From assembly GCA_907163375.1 (NCBI GenBank), contig CAJQUW010005326.1, forward strand, positions 1 to 64,000: DNA of 64,000 nucleotides, written 5' to 3'. The notes below the pieces were generated by a model, which saw only the letters and a program-made list of their open reading frames with translations, did not search any database and was not told the DNA's origin. Each line of letters starts with the position of its first letter. Position 1 is the first letter of the stretch. This document shows, piece after piece, positions 21,349 to 30,900 of the stretch. This DNA is from Prostheceraeus crozeri (lineage: Eukaryota > Platyhelminthes > Polycladida > Euryleptidae). Position numbers and translations under genes: made by a program.

Positions 21349-21547
21349 AATCACAAACGTAAATCTTAACGTAAATCTTAACGTAAATATTTTTCCCAAA
21401 GGTCAAATTTATTCCTAAAAAATGCCTATAATCTATAAACACAATCTTAAACATTTTGCTTCAAATCAAAGAATTGCTCATGAACCACGTATGAGTACTG
21501 TTTATCTTTATGATAATAGAGAAACAGTCGGAACACAAAAGGTCCTA

Positions 21548-21562
21548 GGCACCGCAGGTGCC
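21548..21562. repeat. GC palindrome inside the minor virion protein gene
   Basis: The palindrome ggcaccgcaggtgcc is read in frame as the GTAGAV part of the protein. Confidence 0.65.
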
Positions 21563-21838
21563 GTTCACACGGAAGGAGCTGGCATCTTTTCTGGTATTGG
21601 AAGTATCGTTAACTTAATTAAAAATAATAAAGATTTGATTACATCTGCTGCAAAAGGAGCAGCTGCTATAGGTAGTACAGCTAGTGCAATATCAAATGCT
21701 GTTAAATCTCAAAACGAATTAAAACAACTAGAAGCTATTCGTAAACTTAGGAATGATTCTGAAGAACTAAAATGTTTAAAAAACTTTCAGAGGAAACAAA
21801 AAACAAAATTGCTAACATAGCTGTGGGGGAAACCTTGA

Positions 21839-21851
21839 GGAGCGGAGCTCC
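21839..21851. repeat. GC palindrome inside the second frame of the minor virion gene
   Basis: The palindrome ggagcggagctcc lies in the second frame; a smaller ggcgtagcc follows at 21880-21888. Confidence 0.6.
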
Positions 21852-21933
21852 GTCTGATAGTAAACATGAGAAGAAATCAGGCGTAGCCATAAAACGTTCA
21901 ATTGAAGAAATAAGAGGAAATGGTGTTAACAGC

Positions 21934-21975
21934 AACCTTCGGTTTAACCAGCAAAGCTGTAGCGGAGCTGGTCTA
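21934..21975. repeat. GC hairpin cluster at the end of the minor virion gene
   Basis: The palindrome aaccttcggtt (21934-21944) is followed by ccagcaaagctg and an agcggagct word. It supplies the last codons of the frame. Confidence 0.55.
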
Positions 21976-22095
21976 GCGAAATTCTAAAATTATATTTTAG
22001 TAAAAATTTTTTAGTAAAATTTTTTAGCAAAATATTTTAGCAAAATTTTTTCTGTGTGTGAGAAAAAACAAAAAGTCAAATTATTTTTTATAAAA

Positions 22096-23409
22096 ATGTC
22101 TTTGCTAATTGAAAATAAATTTGAATTAGATAAACCACCAGGTGTTAGTTATAATCAAAAAAAGAATGACTATATAAGAATTGCTATGAATCCCGGATCT
22201 TCCAGTAGAGTGAATACTGGAGGTGATTTAATTTTTGAAGTTGATAATCAACAGAGTTATTTATATTTACCTGATTCATTTTCACACTGTGAATATTCTT
22301 TATATAGTGATGCCAATTTTACAACACTATTACCAGATACCGATAATATTGCACTAGAGAATAATTTCTTTCCAAGATTATTTACACAAATGCGTTTAGA
22401 TGTTACAAATCAAAATATAGAAACAATAAGTGATTCTCCAGGTGTAATTGATACAATGCTTAGATTTGTAACAATTGGTGAAAATAATAAAAAGTATGAA
22501 ATCGAAGGTTGGTTTCCTGATACTAATGATGGTATAATTATAGATGATTTAACTTACGCTGGAACAGACGCAGCAGGAATTGCGAAAGATGTAGAAAATA
22601 TTGCAAAACATTTAAATAAAACAAACAATAGTGCATATAAAGAAAGACGTGAATTTAACAAGAAAAGTAAACAGACAGTAAATTGGTCATTGTCTCCATT
22701 ATTCGGATATTTAGATTATGATAAAATATCATATCAATTAAAATTTAAATTAATAATTCATCGCACAGCAAATAATGAATTAATCTTTTTTGGTAAGACT
22801 GGAAAAAAAGCATATTTAAAAATTGATAGACTTGAATGGTGGATTAAGCATATTACTCCTAGTTTAGAGATTGAAACAACTATTGCAAAAAGATTAAATA
22901 CTAAAAAACCAATTCCAGTAAATTTTCTAAAGCGTACTGCTAGTTCAGTAACTTTTTCCGAACAAAGATTTAACTGGCATTTTACTAGAACTGCGAATAC
23001 TCCAAGATATTAATTACTAACATTTCAAAGAAATAATTCTCCAAGTTTTGATAAGAACAACAATCTCTTCCATATTAATACAATTCGAAGTTTACAAGTT
23101 TCATTAAATCAAACCCGATATCCAATTGATCCATTAAGATTCGATGATACCAATAATCAATTTATGGAAGGATATGATTCTTATCGAAATCTTTGTATAG
23201 AATTTGGAGTTGAACCACAATTAACTCCTGGAGATTGGAGACATTTATATCCTGTTTTCTGTTTCGATTTAAGTGCACAATCTGAAGATATTATCAAGAC
23301 TGGTTGTGATGTAACAATTAATATTGAAAAGAAAGATTCCACAACTTCATTGATGGCTTATGGTTTATTGCTAGAAGATGTAAAATATTCTATTGAAATT
23401 CTTAATTGA
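22096..23409 (+). pseudogene. Double jelly-roll major capsid protein (hexon-like) with one in-frame stop
   Basis: The start is the ATG at 22096 (context taaaaATGT). The frame runs 305 codons to TAA at 23011-23013 and continues in the same frame from 23014 to the stop at 23407-23409, about 437 codons in total, which is in the usual size range for Polinton capsid proteins. Signature features are an N-terminal strand with GGDLIFEVDN, LPDSFSHCEYSLY, a NNFFPRLFTQMRLDVTNQNIE segment split by loops, and a WWIKHITP strand before the stop. After the stop come an extended strand region and AQSEDIIKTGCDVTINIEK. The protein forms the capsid facets together with the penton gene product. A single TAA is the only visible lesion. 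Confidence 0.75.
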
Positions 23410-23424
23410 AAGATGGCTAGGATC

Positions 23425-23450
23425 GGCTGAAGCCTCGAGGAGCTTCGCTG
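23425..23450. repeat. Double GC hairpin after the capsid gene
   Basis: The palindrome ggctgaagcc (23425-23434) is followed, after tcga, by ggagcttcgctgc. It is intergenic and about 15 bases after the capsid stop. Confidence 0.65.
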
Positions 23451-23515
23451 CGATAAGTAAATTAAATCCTTAGATTAAATTTTTTTTGTAATTAGTAATA
23501 AAATTTTTTTGTAAC

Positions 23516-23770
23516 TAGAATAGATTAAAAATTCTTAACTTAAAATTTTTCATAAGTAGAATAGATTAAAAATTTTTGGTAAAAATTTTTCATAACTAGA
23601 ATAGATTAAAAATTTTTGTTAACTTCAAAATTTTGATAACTAGAATAGATTAAAAATTTTTGGTAACTTAAAATTTTTCATAACTAGAATAGATTAAAAA
23701 TTTTTGTTAACTTCAAAATTTTGATAACTAGAATAGATTAAAAATTTTTGGTAACTTAAAATTTTTTTAT
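23516..23770. repeat. Six AT-rich tandem repeats upstream of a virion gene
   Basis: The word tagaatagattaaaaat recurs at 23516, 23557, 23597, 23641, 23685 and 23729, with spacings of 41, 40, 44, 44 and 44 bp. The last four alternate between gttaacttcaaaattttga and ggtaacttaaaatttttca, giving an 88-bp higher-order unit. The array ends just before the ATG at 23776 and fills the whole promoter region of that gene. Confidence 0.85.
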
Positions 23771-23775
23771 TAAAA

Positions 23776-24258
23776 ATGTCGCAAGCGAAAAGTAATAATA
23801 ATAAAACTGTTGAATTAAAATTACGTAATATTGTTGACAAAAATACACCTAAAACTATTACGATTAATAAAAAAAAGTATTACATAAGTAAACCAATGAT
23901 AGAGAATATTCAATTACAAGAAGAAAAGAATGGCGGGATTCTCCCATTAATTCCACTAATAATAGGTGGCGTAGCAGCAGCAGGAAGTGTTGCAGGTGGG
24001 ACTGCTGGTATTGTCCAAGCAGTAGATAAAAATCAATCAGAGAAGGCAGCATTAGAAGAACAAAAACGTCATAATAGACAGTTGGAGAAAGTTGCTAGGG
24101 GTGACGGTATAGTAGATAATTTTATTAGTAAATTAAAATTAGTTGATGAAGGAAAACGAGTTCTTAAAAATATTCTCCACAATGTTGATGATTTAATTGA
24201 AATTAAAGAAACTAAAGATGGTTCTGGAATATATCTAAGTCCTAGTATGATTCGGTAA
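23776..24258 (+). CDS. Putative membrane-active or core virion protein
   Basis: This intact frame of 160 codons starts with ATG in the context taaaaATGT. A basic N-terminal part (VELKLRNIVDKNTPK, INKKKYYI) is followed by a hydrophobic Gly/Ala-rich segment at about 53-83 (GGILPLIPLIIGGVAAAGS) and by charged helices (LEEQKRHNRQLEKVARGD, KRVLKNILHNVDDLIEIKE). A short hydrophobic segment in a basic protein behind the capsid gene fits the membrane-lytic or core-X-like proteins reported in adintovirus-like elements. That role is an inference; I do not recognise a named domain. Confidence 0.5.
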   Translation: MSQAKSNNNKTVELKLRNIVDKNTPKTITINKKKYYISKPMIENIQLQEEKNGGILPLIPLIIGGVAAAGSVAGGTAGIVQAVDKNQSEKAALEEQKRHNRQLEKVARGDGIVDNFISKLKLVDEGKRVLKNILHNVDDLIEIKETKDGSGIYLSPSMIR

Positions 24259-24266
24259 TAACCTCA

Positions 24267-24338
24267 GGACCTTTGGTCCGATCGGCTAAAGCCTCTGAAC
24301 AAGGTTCGATCGGCTAAAGCCTCAGGACCTTTGGTCCG
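24267..24338. repeat. Symmetrical array of five GC hairpins
   Basis: In order the stems are ggacctttggtcc (24267-24279), ggctaaagcc (24284-24293), gaacaaggttc (24297-24307), ggctaaagcc (24312-24321) and ggacctttggtcc (24326-24338). The order is itself mirror-symmetrical. The array fills the gap between the membrane-active-like gene and the PLA2-integrase gene. Confidence 0.8.
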
Positions 24339-24369
24339 ATTAGGTAAAACATTTATTTTATCTTTTAAA

Positions 24370-25715
24370 ATGAATTCTACAAATTCCGAAAATTTAATTA
24401 AATTAAAAATTGCTAATTTAGATTTATTAAATTATCTATTAAACAAAAATAAAAACTCAAATTGTAAAATTTATGAAGGTAACGACGACAAACAAAGTTT
24501 GGCTACTACCTACGGTGGTGACATACAAAAAACATCAGAAAACTTTCCTGGATTTATTTGGAGTAAATATTCGAAAGAAAAACATCTTCCCGGTCATTCA
24601 TATACTGGTCCAGGAACTCGATTAGATATAAGACTAGATGAGAATAATAATCCGAAACCAGGTGAAGAACCAATAAATAGAGTAGATGCCGCCGCTTATA
24701 GACATGATTTAGCTTATCGAAATCATGATCTAAGTTCTCGACATGCAGCTGATAAGAAGATGATTCAAGAATTAGATAGTATTCAAAATCCTACATTTAG
24801 AGAAAAAATTGAAGGAATTTTTTCTAAGAAAGCTTTACAAGCTAAAATATTATTCGGTCAGGGTTTAAATGAAACGACAGCAAAGCTGTCTGAGAGCAAC
24901 GCTCGAACCTACGCCTCCGAAATTCATAAAGAATACAGAAGGCCTAAATATTTATTGAAAGTAAAAGTATATAATAAAGATGATATTTGGAATGCTGATC
25001 TTATTCATATGCCGAATGAAAGGGACTACAAATACGCATTGACCGTTATAGATTTATATACACGATACGCTTGGGTAAAGCCTTTAAAAAATAAAAGTGG
25101 TCTATCAGTTAAATATGCGTTTGAAGAAATCTTTAAAGAAAGTAAGAGAAAGCCAAAAAAATTGTTTGTTGATAAAGGGTCGGAATTTTATAACCGAAAC
25201 GTTCAGCCACTATTTGAAACTGTTTATTCAACTGAAAATGCAGGAAAAGCTGAAGTGATAGAAAGATTCAATCGGACGTTGAAAAATAAATTATTCAAAA
25301 AATTTACTGAGCAAAGAAATCAGAAATGGTTGAAGATATTACCAGGAGTTGTAGAGCAGTGCAATAATAAAGTTCCTTCTGGTATTGAAGAAACCCCAAA
25401 GAATGCTTCTGACGACCCTGATTTGATAAGCAAAAAATATTCGAGAATAATTATTCGAACGAAAATAATAATTTGAATGAGAGTAATCCAAATTTGCAGA
25501 AACTTAAGCCGAAATTTAAAATTGTAGATAGAGTTAGAATATTTAAGTATAAGAATTAATTTGAAAAGGGCTTCGTCGGATACTGGACTAAAGAAATATT
25601 TGAAGTTTCTAAAATAAATCAAACTTATCCGATTACTTATGAAATCAAAGATTTAGATAATGAAGATATCAGAGGCCGTTTTTATCAAAATGAATTACAA
25701 CGAACTGATTTTTAA
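24370..25715 (+). pseudogene. Phospholipase A2-integrase fusion, integrase tail broken
   Basis: The start is the ATG at 24370 (context ttaaaATGA). Residues about 45-130 form a parvovirus-VP1-type PLA2 domain: LPGHSYTGPGTRL holds the calcium loop and YRHDLAY the catalytic His-Asp of HDxxY. PLA2 activity would breach membranes during entry. Without a stop, a linker of about 25 residues leads into a retroviral-type integrase: EYRRPKYLLKVKV, Asp in NADLIHM, VIDLYTRYAWVKPL, Asp in VDKGSEFYN, and Glu in EVIERFNRTLKNK. The frame ends at 25476. The chromodomain-like integrase tail lies in another frame (about 25440-25715), with one TAA at 25557-25559. The linker coincides with GC hairpins at 24876-24904. 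Confidence 0.8.
24876..24904. repeat. Double hairpin at the PLA2-integrase junction
   Basis: The palindrome gacagcaaagctgtc (24876-24890) and the weaker gagagcaacgctc (24892-24904) are both read in frame and form the linker residues TAKLSESNART. Confidence 0.65.
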
Positions 25716-25751
25716 TTATCATTATTATTATTATTATTGGAACTAACGTTT

Positions 25752-25798
25752 AAGGGATGAAATTCCCTTGTTAGGCGTAGCCATAGAACCTACGGTTC
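25752..25798. repeat. Triple hairpin between integrase and protease genes
   Basis: Three hairpins lie between two convergent gene ends: aagggatgaaattccctt (25752-25769), ggcgtagcc (25774-25782) and gaacctacggttc (25786-25798). The last one reaches into the final codons of the protease frame. Confidence 0.7.
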
Positions 25799-26281
25799 GT
25801 TCAATTCTAACATAATATCAAGAAATGGTACTCCTTTTTGTAATTTAAATAAAACATAAAGACATAATTGACCACAATAAGTAGTTCCCGGTTTTTGAAT
25901 TTGAAATGTATTATAAATTCCATTGCCAAGTAATTTTTTGACTTCGTTTGTAGGTGGAAGTCCATAAGAGTCGAACCAATAGTTCTCAGCCTCCGGGCGG
26001 TCGAAATAGTAATTATCTCGATTTTTATTAAAGATACCTGCAGACCAATGTATTCCTTTTTCATCTGACGTATGAAGATTTGTTATGAAATTTATAGTTA
26101 TTGATGGAACTTTGTTCCGGGAACTGAAGGTTCCTGTTGGCTTATTTTTTAGGAATTGTAATTCGGCTCTCATCAGAACATGAAAATTCTTTATTCCCAA
26201 TTGATTTGCGATTTTCTTTAAATCGAAATTCGTTGTTGTTTGTGTTCCATATAATTTCAAAAACTCATTTATGTTGCTCAT
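25790..26281 (-). CDS. Adenain-type cysteine protease (virion maturation)
   Basis: This frame of 163 codons starts with ATG at 26281 (context aaaATGA). The adenoviral-type catalytic set is visible: His in KGIHWSAGIF (about residue 79), Asp in YWFDSYG (about 103), and the Gln-Cys pair in TYCGQLCLYVLF (about 137-140). These enzymes cut capsid precursors during virion assembly. The order and spacing fit Polinton proteases, and the length is close to usual. A pair of GC hairpins (26106-26134) is read in frame as extra residues TGTFSSRNKVP ahead of the catalytic His. The last residues come from the intergenic hairpin, so the natural C-terminus may be altered. Confidence 0.8.
   Translation of the reverse strand: MSNINEFLKLYGTQTTTNFDLKKIANQLGIKNFHVLMRAELQFLKNKPTGTFSSRNKVPSITINFITNLHTSDEKGIHWSAGIFNKNRDNYYFDRPEAENYWFDSYGLPPTNEVKKLLGNGIYNTFQIQKPGTTYCGQLCLYVLFKLQKGVPFLDIMLELNEP
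26106..26134. repeat. Double hairpin inside the protease gene
   Basis: The palindromes ggaactttgttcc (26106-26118) and ggaactgaaggttcc (26120-26134) are separated by one base and are read in frame on the minus strand. Confidence 0.7.
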
Positions 26282-26326
26282 TTTATAATAAAAAAAAATC
26301 TTAAGAGACCCCTAGAAGTCAGAAGG

Positions 26327-26505
26327 GAGGGGGTATTGATTTAAAACTGTTCTCTAATGATGACTTTCTTTACTACTTAGACAGAAGGGGTATTGATTTA
26401 AAACTGTTTCATAATGATGAGTTTCCTTACTACTTAGTCAAAAGGGGGGTATTGATTTAAAACTGTTCCACAATGATGACTTTCCTTACTACTTATTCGA
26501 TTTTG
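26327..26505. repeat. Three tandem copies of a 57-59 bp repeat
   Basis: The word ggggtattgatttaaaactg recurs with tattgat at 26334, 26391 and 26450. Each copy is followed by taatgatgactttcctt or caatgatgactttcctt and tactactta. It lies just upstream of the protease start, so it may be a promoter region or part of a rearranged right end. Confidence 0.85.
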
Positions 26506-26602
26506 AAATGATTTAATTTAATCTAAATTAAAACGTTACATTGTAAAAAAATCGGTTTATTAGCGGAGTTAGTGTTTCGCACATCTTTTATCAATAGTAA
26601 TT

Positions 26603-26720
26603 CATCCCTCATCAATATGTGAAAATTCTTTATTCCCAATTGATTAGCAATCTCATTTAAATCGAAATTTGACGTGGTTTGTTTGCCGTATATTTTTAGA
26701 AAGTCTCAAATGTTACTCAT
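26603..26720 (-). pseudogene. Second, broken copy of the protease gene start
   Basis: The region is clearly similar to the first 40 codons of the protease at 26281 (shared stretch gaaaattctttattcccaat). It starts with its own ATG at 26720 but has a TGA at the fifth codon. It shows a partial duplication of the protease 5' end or a piece of a related element joined here. Confidence 0.8.
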
Positions 26721-27471
26721 TTTAAATGAAATAAAATGACTTGTTTAACAATGTTCCATTTTATTTTTATGAACTCCCATTAAGAGGATATTGTTTGTTT
26801 TATCTGTATTAAGACAATAACAACATCTGTTACCACATTTCTCAAACCGCATGATTGTTTTAGGGGATCATACGGGTTGTGCATTCATAACATGGCGTTA
26901 AGAACACAAAAGCAATCTATTAATTCATTCTCTGCTTTGAGGGAATATTCTGTTGTTATAGCAATCATTCAATACAATATCGCAGTATCGATAGTCGAGA
27001 CCGACTGTCGAACCAAAACCGCAACTTTTCTGGTTTTGGTCGGTGAACTGGCTCGCGTTTTGGTCGATGAAATGATTTACAATGCGGTGCAATTTCCCCA
27101 TTGTCATTCAAGTACATTTAATCATAAGCGTCATGTCATACCCGTATGTTGTCAAGCAAACTTCATACACCTACAATGCTGCTTTGCTTAGATCACCATT
27201 CATAATTTTCACTTGCTATTTAAACACGCACAATTCATAAAACGTGACACATTACAATCTTAGTTTATGTCTTATCATCACAATGGTTGGATCTACTGAA
27301 AGATCTGTTCGATTGGAGACAAAGCGGAGAAGAATTCAGAAGTTAACAAGGGAAATCATACATCTGCAAGCACAAAATAAAATATTCTTACACTTGGATA
27401 TGAGAAGAATTTTTGAATACATCGGAGACCCGCACATCAATTATAGGACATGATTTAAGAGAGAGAAAAAA
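26721..27471. other. Transition from Polinton to host-like DNA
   Basis: Base composition rises toward that of the surrounding DNA over this stretch. I looked for a right terminal repeat (ctacctaaatttt or a hairpin matching the left end) and saw none. The short open frames have no recognisable content. Confidence 0.45.
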
Positions 27472-27905
27472 TTGTAATTCTCAAATTTGAAATTCTCAAC
27501 TTTTATGATTTTCGGTGTCCTGGAACGGTCATGATTTTAAGGGTGAAATGCCATAATCACAAATTTGAGATTCTTAACTTTTATGATTTTCAGTGTCCTA
27601 GAACGGTCATGATTTTAAGGGTGAAAATTGTATTTCTCAAATTTTGAGATTTTGAAAAATTTGAAAAATTGGGTATTTTTAAAAACGCCCAAATTTATGA
27701 ATTTAGGTCTTCATAACCTGAAAAAGGGTTCAAATTCATGAATTTATGTCGTTTTTAAAAATGCCATTTTTTGAAAAAATGGTACTTTTTGAATGGACTA
27801 AATTCATGTATTTAGGTCTTAAAAACCTGAAAAAGGGTTCAAATTCATGAATTTATGTCGTTTTTAAAGATACTATTTTTTTGAATTTTATGGTGTCCTG
27901 GAACG
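27472..27905. repeat. Two families of short tandem repeats
   Basis: The first family has about 78-bp units with ttttatgattttcggtgtcc and ggaacggtcatgattttaag near 27501 and 27579; the word gtgtcctggaacggtc returns once at about 27893. The second family has about 109-bp units with cctgaaaaagggttcaaatt and gaatttatgtcgtttttaaa near 27700-27770 and 27805-27870. There is no coding content. Confidence 0.75.
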
Positions 27906-30900
27906 GTCTTTTGCCCATTACTGCTAACTGGAGAATCAAGCGAATCTATGATAGAAAATAAAAGGCAGCGATCAACAAGGATAAACCAGTTTATAATTCG
28001 GCAACACGATTGAAGACAGGCGTAGAGAGAAACATTCTAGTCACACGAAAAATATGTTTTTGGATACATATCTTGATCGAAAACAAATGCAGCAGAATTC
28101 ACACTGAAAGCAAAATGCTTTTGTGAGCATTAATTTTCGGTTTTGATATTAAGTTTTGGCCTGCATTTTCTGCTTTCACTGTTTGTATTTTGCGACAATA
28201 CACTTCAGTTATCAAACTCTTCCTCAATTTCCCTGATCGCATGATTGGCAATAAATGTGATTTAAGAAACATTGGGAAGGGAGTCGCGGTAATTCGATTT
28301 TCATGAGTATATGAATATCGCGCTTCGCTTTACGTTCCTAAAACTGCCAGTGTTTGTTTTGAGTGTTTGTTTTAGTCAATCCAACGAGTATGGCAACGAG
28401 AATTTGTCGTCAATCTGTCAAACACTATATTTTCAGCTGTTGGTTTCTCTAAGTCACTATAGCTTAAGCTCATGTCCATGTCCATCTACAAGAAAGATCT
28501 TCGAAAATCGAATGTTTCAAAGTTGAGGAAAACTATATATCGAAAACTGAACTTCCCATTCATTGTGTAGAAGCAGCGAATAATGCCTGCATAGAAAAAT
28601 CATGACGTCACGAGTCTATGCCATGAGTTTGAGAGCAGCAAATGGGCTTGAATTTTCAGGGACCGCGTTTCTCTATTTCAACCCGCAATTAATACATTTG
28701 CGACAGGAGAAGTCGGTCGTGCATTCGCACATGAAGGTAGAAATGTATATGGCTCATCTTGACGAGCCGAGAGTCGATGCACTTTGGGAAATATCCACCC
28801 GAGCCAGGTTGAGCCGCTCGTTGTTATAGCCGAGCCGACGAACAGTGACAATCTTAGGTAAAACACGATTAAAGTGTAGCCTCATAGGTTTACAATAGGA
28901 TGGGCGGCCGTTGTGCCGGGCTAAAGTTACTTCCGTCCAAAGTTGCTCTCCCTACAACTTTGACCTGTCTATAAAGTTACTCGTACTAACAACATCGCAT
29001 AGTTTGAAATGCCTTAGAAATGCGAATTCATGTTCATCTTTTGCATGAATGTTCGTTCTGATAAAGGAAATAATAGAATTTCAAGATTTATCTTACATGG
29101 TTACACAGTTGTATTATCTTGTTGTATTATTCTTATGATCATTTTTTATGATTCAATTTTGATTCGCATGGCTCATGTTTGTGTGTGTGCATCAACTTAA
29201 CTGAATTGTATGCAAATTCCCATAAGCCTGAACCGTGATCACCATCATAATTTCCATTAAAATAAATCTACGTAATCATACTATGATTTGACCTTCAAAT
29301 CTTCCTGACAATTAAATGAAAATGAATTTCCATGTTTCATCAGGCCCATTCCCTGCCCGGTTTATCTACCCGGTCTGCTACTAAGTCTAGTTGAGATCAA
29401 TTGAGGTCATAGTCTGATGTTGTAAAACAGCTATTTTTCATAAGTTCAAGAACGATGACGCAATTTCATTGTCAAGAATAATCTGAAATCATATAGTTCA
29501 AACTTTCATTATGAGTAGACCTACTACATTCATGTCGTTTGATAGGGTATATAAAACTTATAAAATATATTTTAAATTTTATACACAGTACATAAAGTTT
29601 TGACGAAAGATAGATCATTTGGTGTCCAGTAGGCAAATTTAGGTTTGTATTTTCTGATTCATTGTCAGCTAAGTGTGGAATAGGAAATGATTCGGCTGTG
29701 ATTTGTAGATAAAATTGACTGCCAAATTTCCTATAGGAAATATTCTGTTTGCATTATGTGAATCACTATCACCTTTCCAGTTGACAGTGCTATAACAAAT
29801 AGCAACTTTGTCTTGCAATACACTTGTAAGTCCACTAAAGGAAAAAAGGGATTGTACTTTGTGTTCGAAAAATCCCTTCATAAAAGATAATATATTTGTG
29901 TTTTGTCGATTTGTATCAGCTGATTGTCCAACAGAAATGATCTATCTGTGCTTTGTGACCATGATTGAAATTTCAGCGTCGGTAGCAGACGATTCTTTGT
30001 AGGTCTGCCATCTCGCTCGTTGTCACGATCAGAAATCTGTCGTGATTTTGAATGAATCCGATATTACAATTTGTCTCCTGTTCAAAGCGGGATGCAACAT
30101 TCTCGCGAGAGGGATTGAGAGAATATTAAAATGTCTGTCAATGAAAATCTGAGAGCAGAAAGAGAGCTGTCGATCTTATGATAGGAGAAAGAAAATTCAT
30201 CATCATCTCTTAACATACGAGTCTCCCAGCTCGAATGTGAGAGAGTGATCGCCCTAAATTCCCGACATTCTGTGTCACTGAACATTCTCTCATGTATACC
30301 ACACGGCACGCCAGCCAGCTCGCTCTTCTCATTTCTGCAAATACATTTCTCCTCCGCCCTCACTCATCAATTCGCCGTGACGCAGCCGGCATGTCAAAAG
30401 CTGAAATCCCTTCCTATGCGGCTGAGACCGAAATCCGACCCCTTCCCTGGCATGTAGCAGTTTTTAAATAAATCCGTCGTAACGATTGACCTGTTTCTGG
30501 ACGAAGTAAATGATGGGAGGCTTTCATCTTCATCCCTTGCCAGACTTTAAAATTGTAGAGACGGGTAATGGTTTCGTAATTAACCATTTCAAGTCACATT
30601 GTCGCATTAAAGCACAGTTACACACTTAAGTTTCCGGGCACATAATGTCTCGTTGACAAATTTGTTGAACATTTATCTTTTCAAAATCGACATTTTATGG
30701 AAAATAAAGGATGTAACATACTGGAAAAGCCGTTGACAGTTTTGTCATTGTTTGAGTGGACTAAATATTAATAATCACTCACAGATGACACTGAGGGACG
30801 GACTATAAAATCATTTCATCAATATTTCAAATGTTATATTTCTTAACTTCCTAACTTTATGTGTTCCCGCTCATACTTCAAACTGATCGATGACCATGCA

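Larger units (their letters stand above)
21422..21987 (+). pseudogene. Putative minor virion protein with Gly/Ala-rich helix, frameshifted end
   Basis: The frame 21422-21820 (132 codons, ATG in context aaaaaATGC) starts with a basic region containing MSTVYLYDNRETVGTQ. It then has a Gly/Ala-rich amphipathic stretch (GAGIFSGIGSIVNLIK, SAAKGAAAIGSTASAISNAV) and a charged helix. A second frame, 21772-21987, overlaps it and seems to continue the protein (KLSEETKNKIANIA, IKRSIEEIRGNG). One frameshift near 21765-21790 is likely. Short Gly-rich membrane-active or core proteins of this kind are common next to the capsid gene in adintovirus-like elements. Its precise role is unknown. Three GC palindromes lie inside. 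Confidence 0.45.
10322..26720. mobile_element. Maverick/Polinton (adintovirus-like) endogenous element, decayed
   Basis: This AT-rich island contains the Polinton core set: family B polymerase, rve integrase, packaging ATPase, adenain-type protease, double jelly-roll major capsid and single jelly-roll penton, plus virion accessory genes. The left end probably starts with agtatatag at 10322; Polinton ends usually start with AG. I found no matching right terminal repeat. The right limit is set where a broken second copy of the protease start ends (26720). Many genes have one or two stops or frameshifts, so the copy is inactive but not old. Short GC palindromes are scattered through it. The term adintovirus-like rests on gene content only. 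Confidence 0.85.

Noticed and set aside
10322-26720. Alternative genetic code with TAA as sense codon
   Set aside because: In-frame TAA codons occur in capsid, penton, fiber and integrase genes, but frameshifts occur as well, and several intact genes end in TAA. Ordinary decay explains both.
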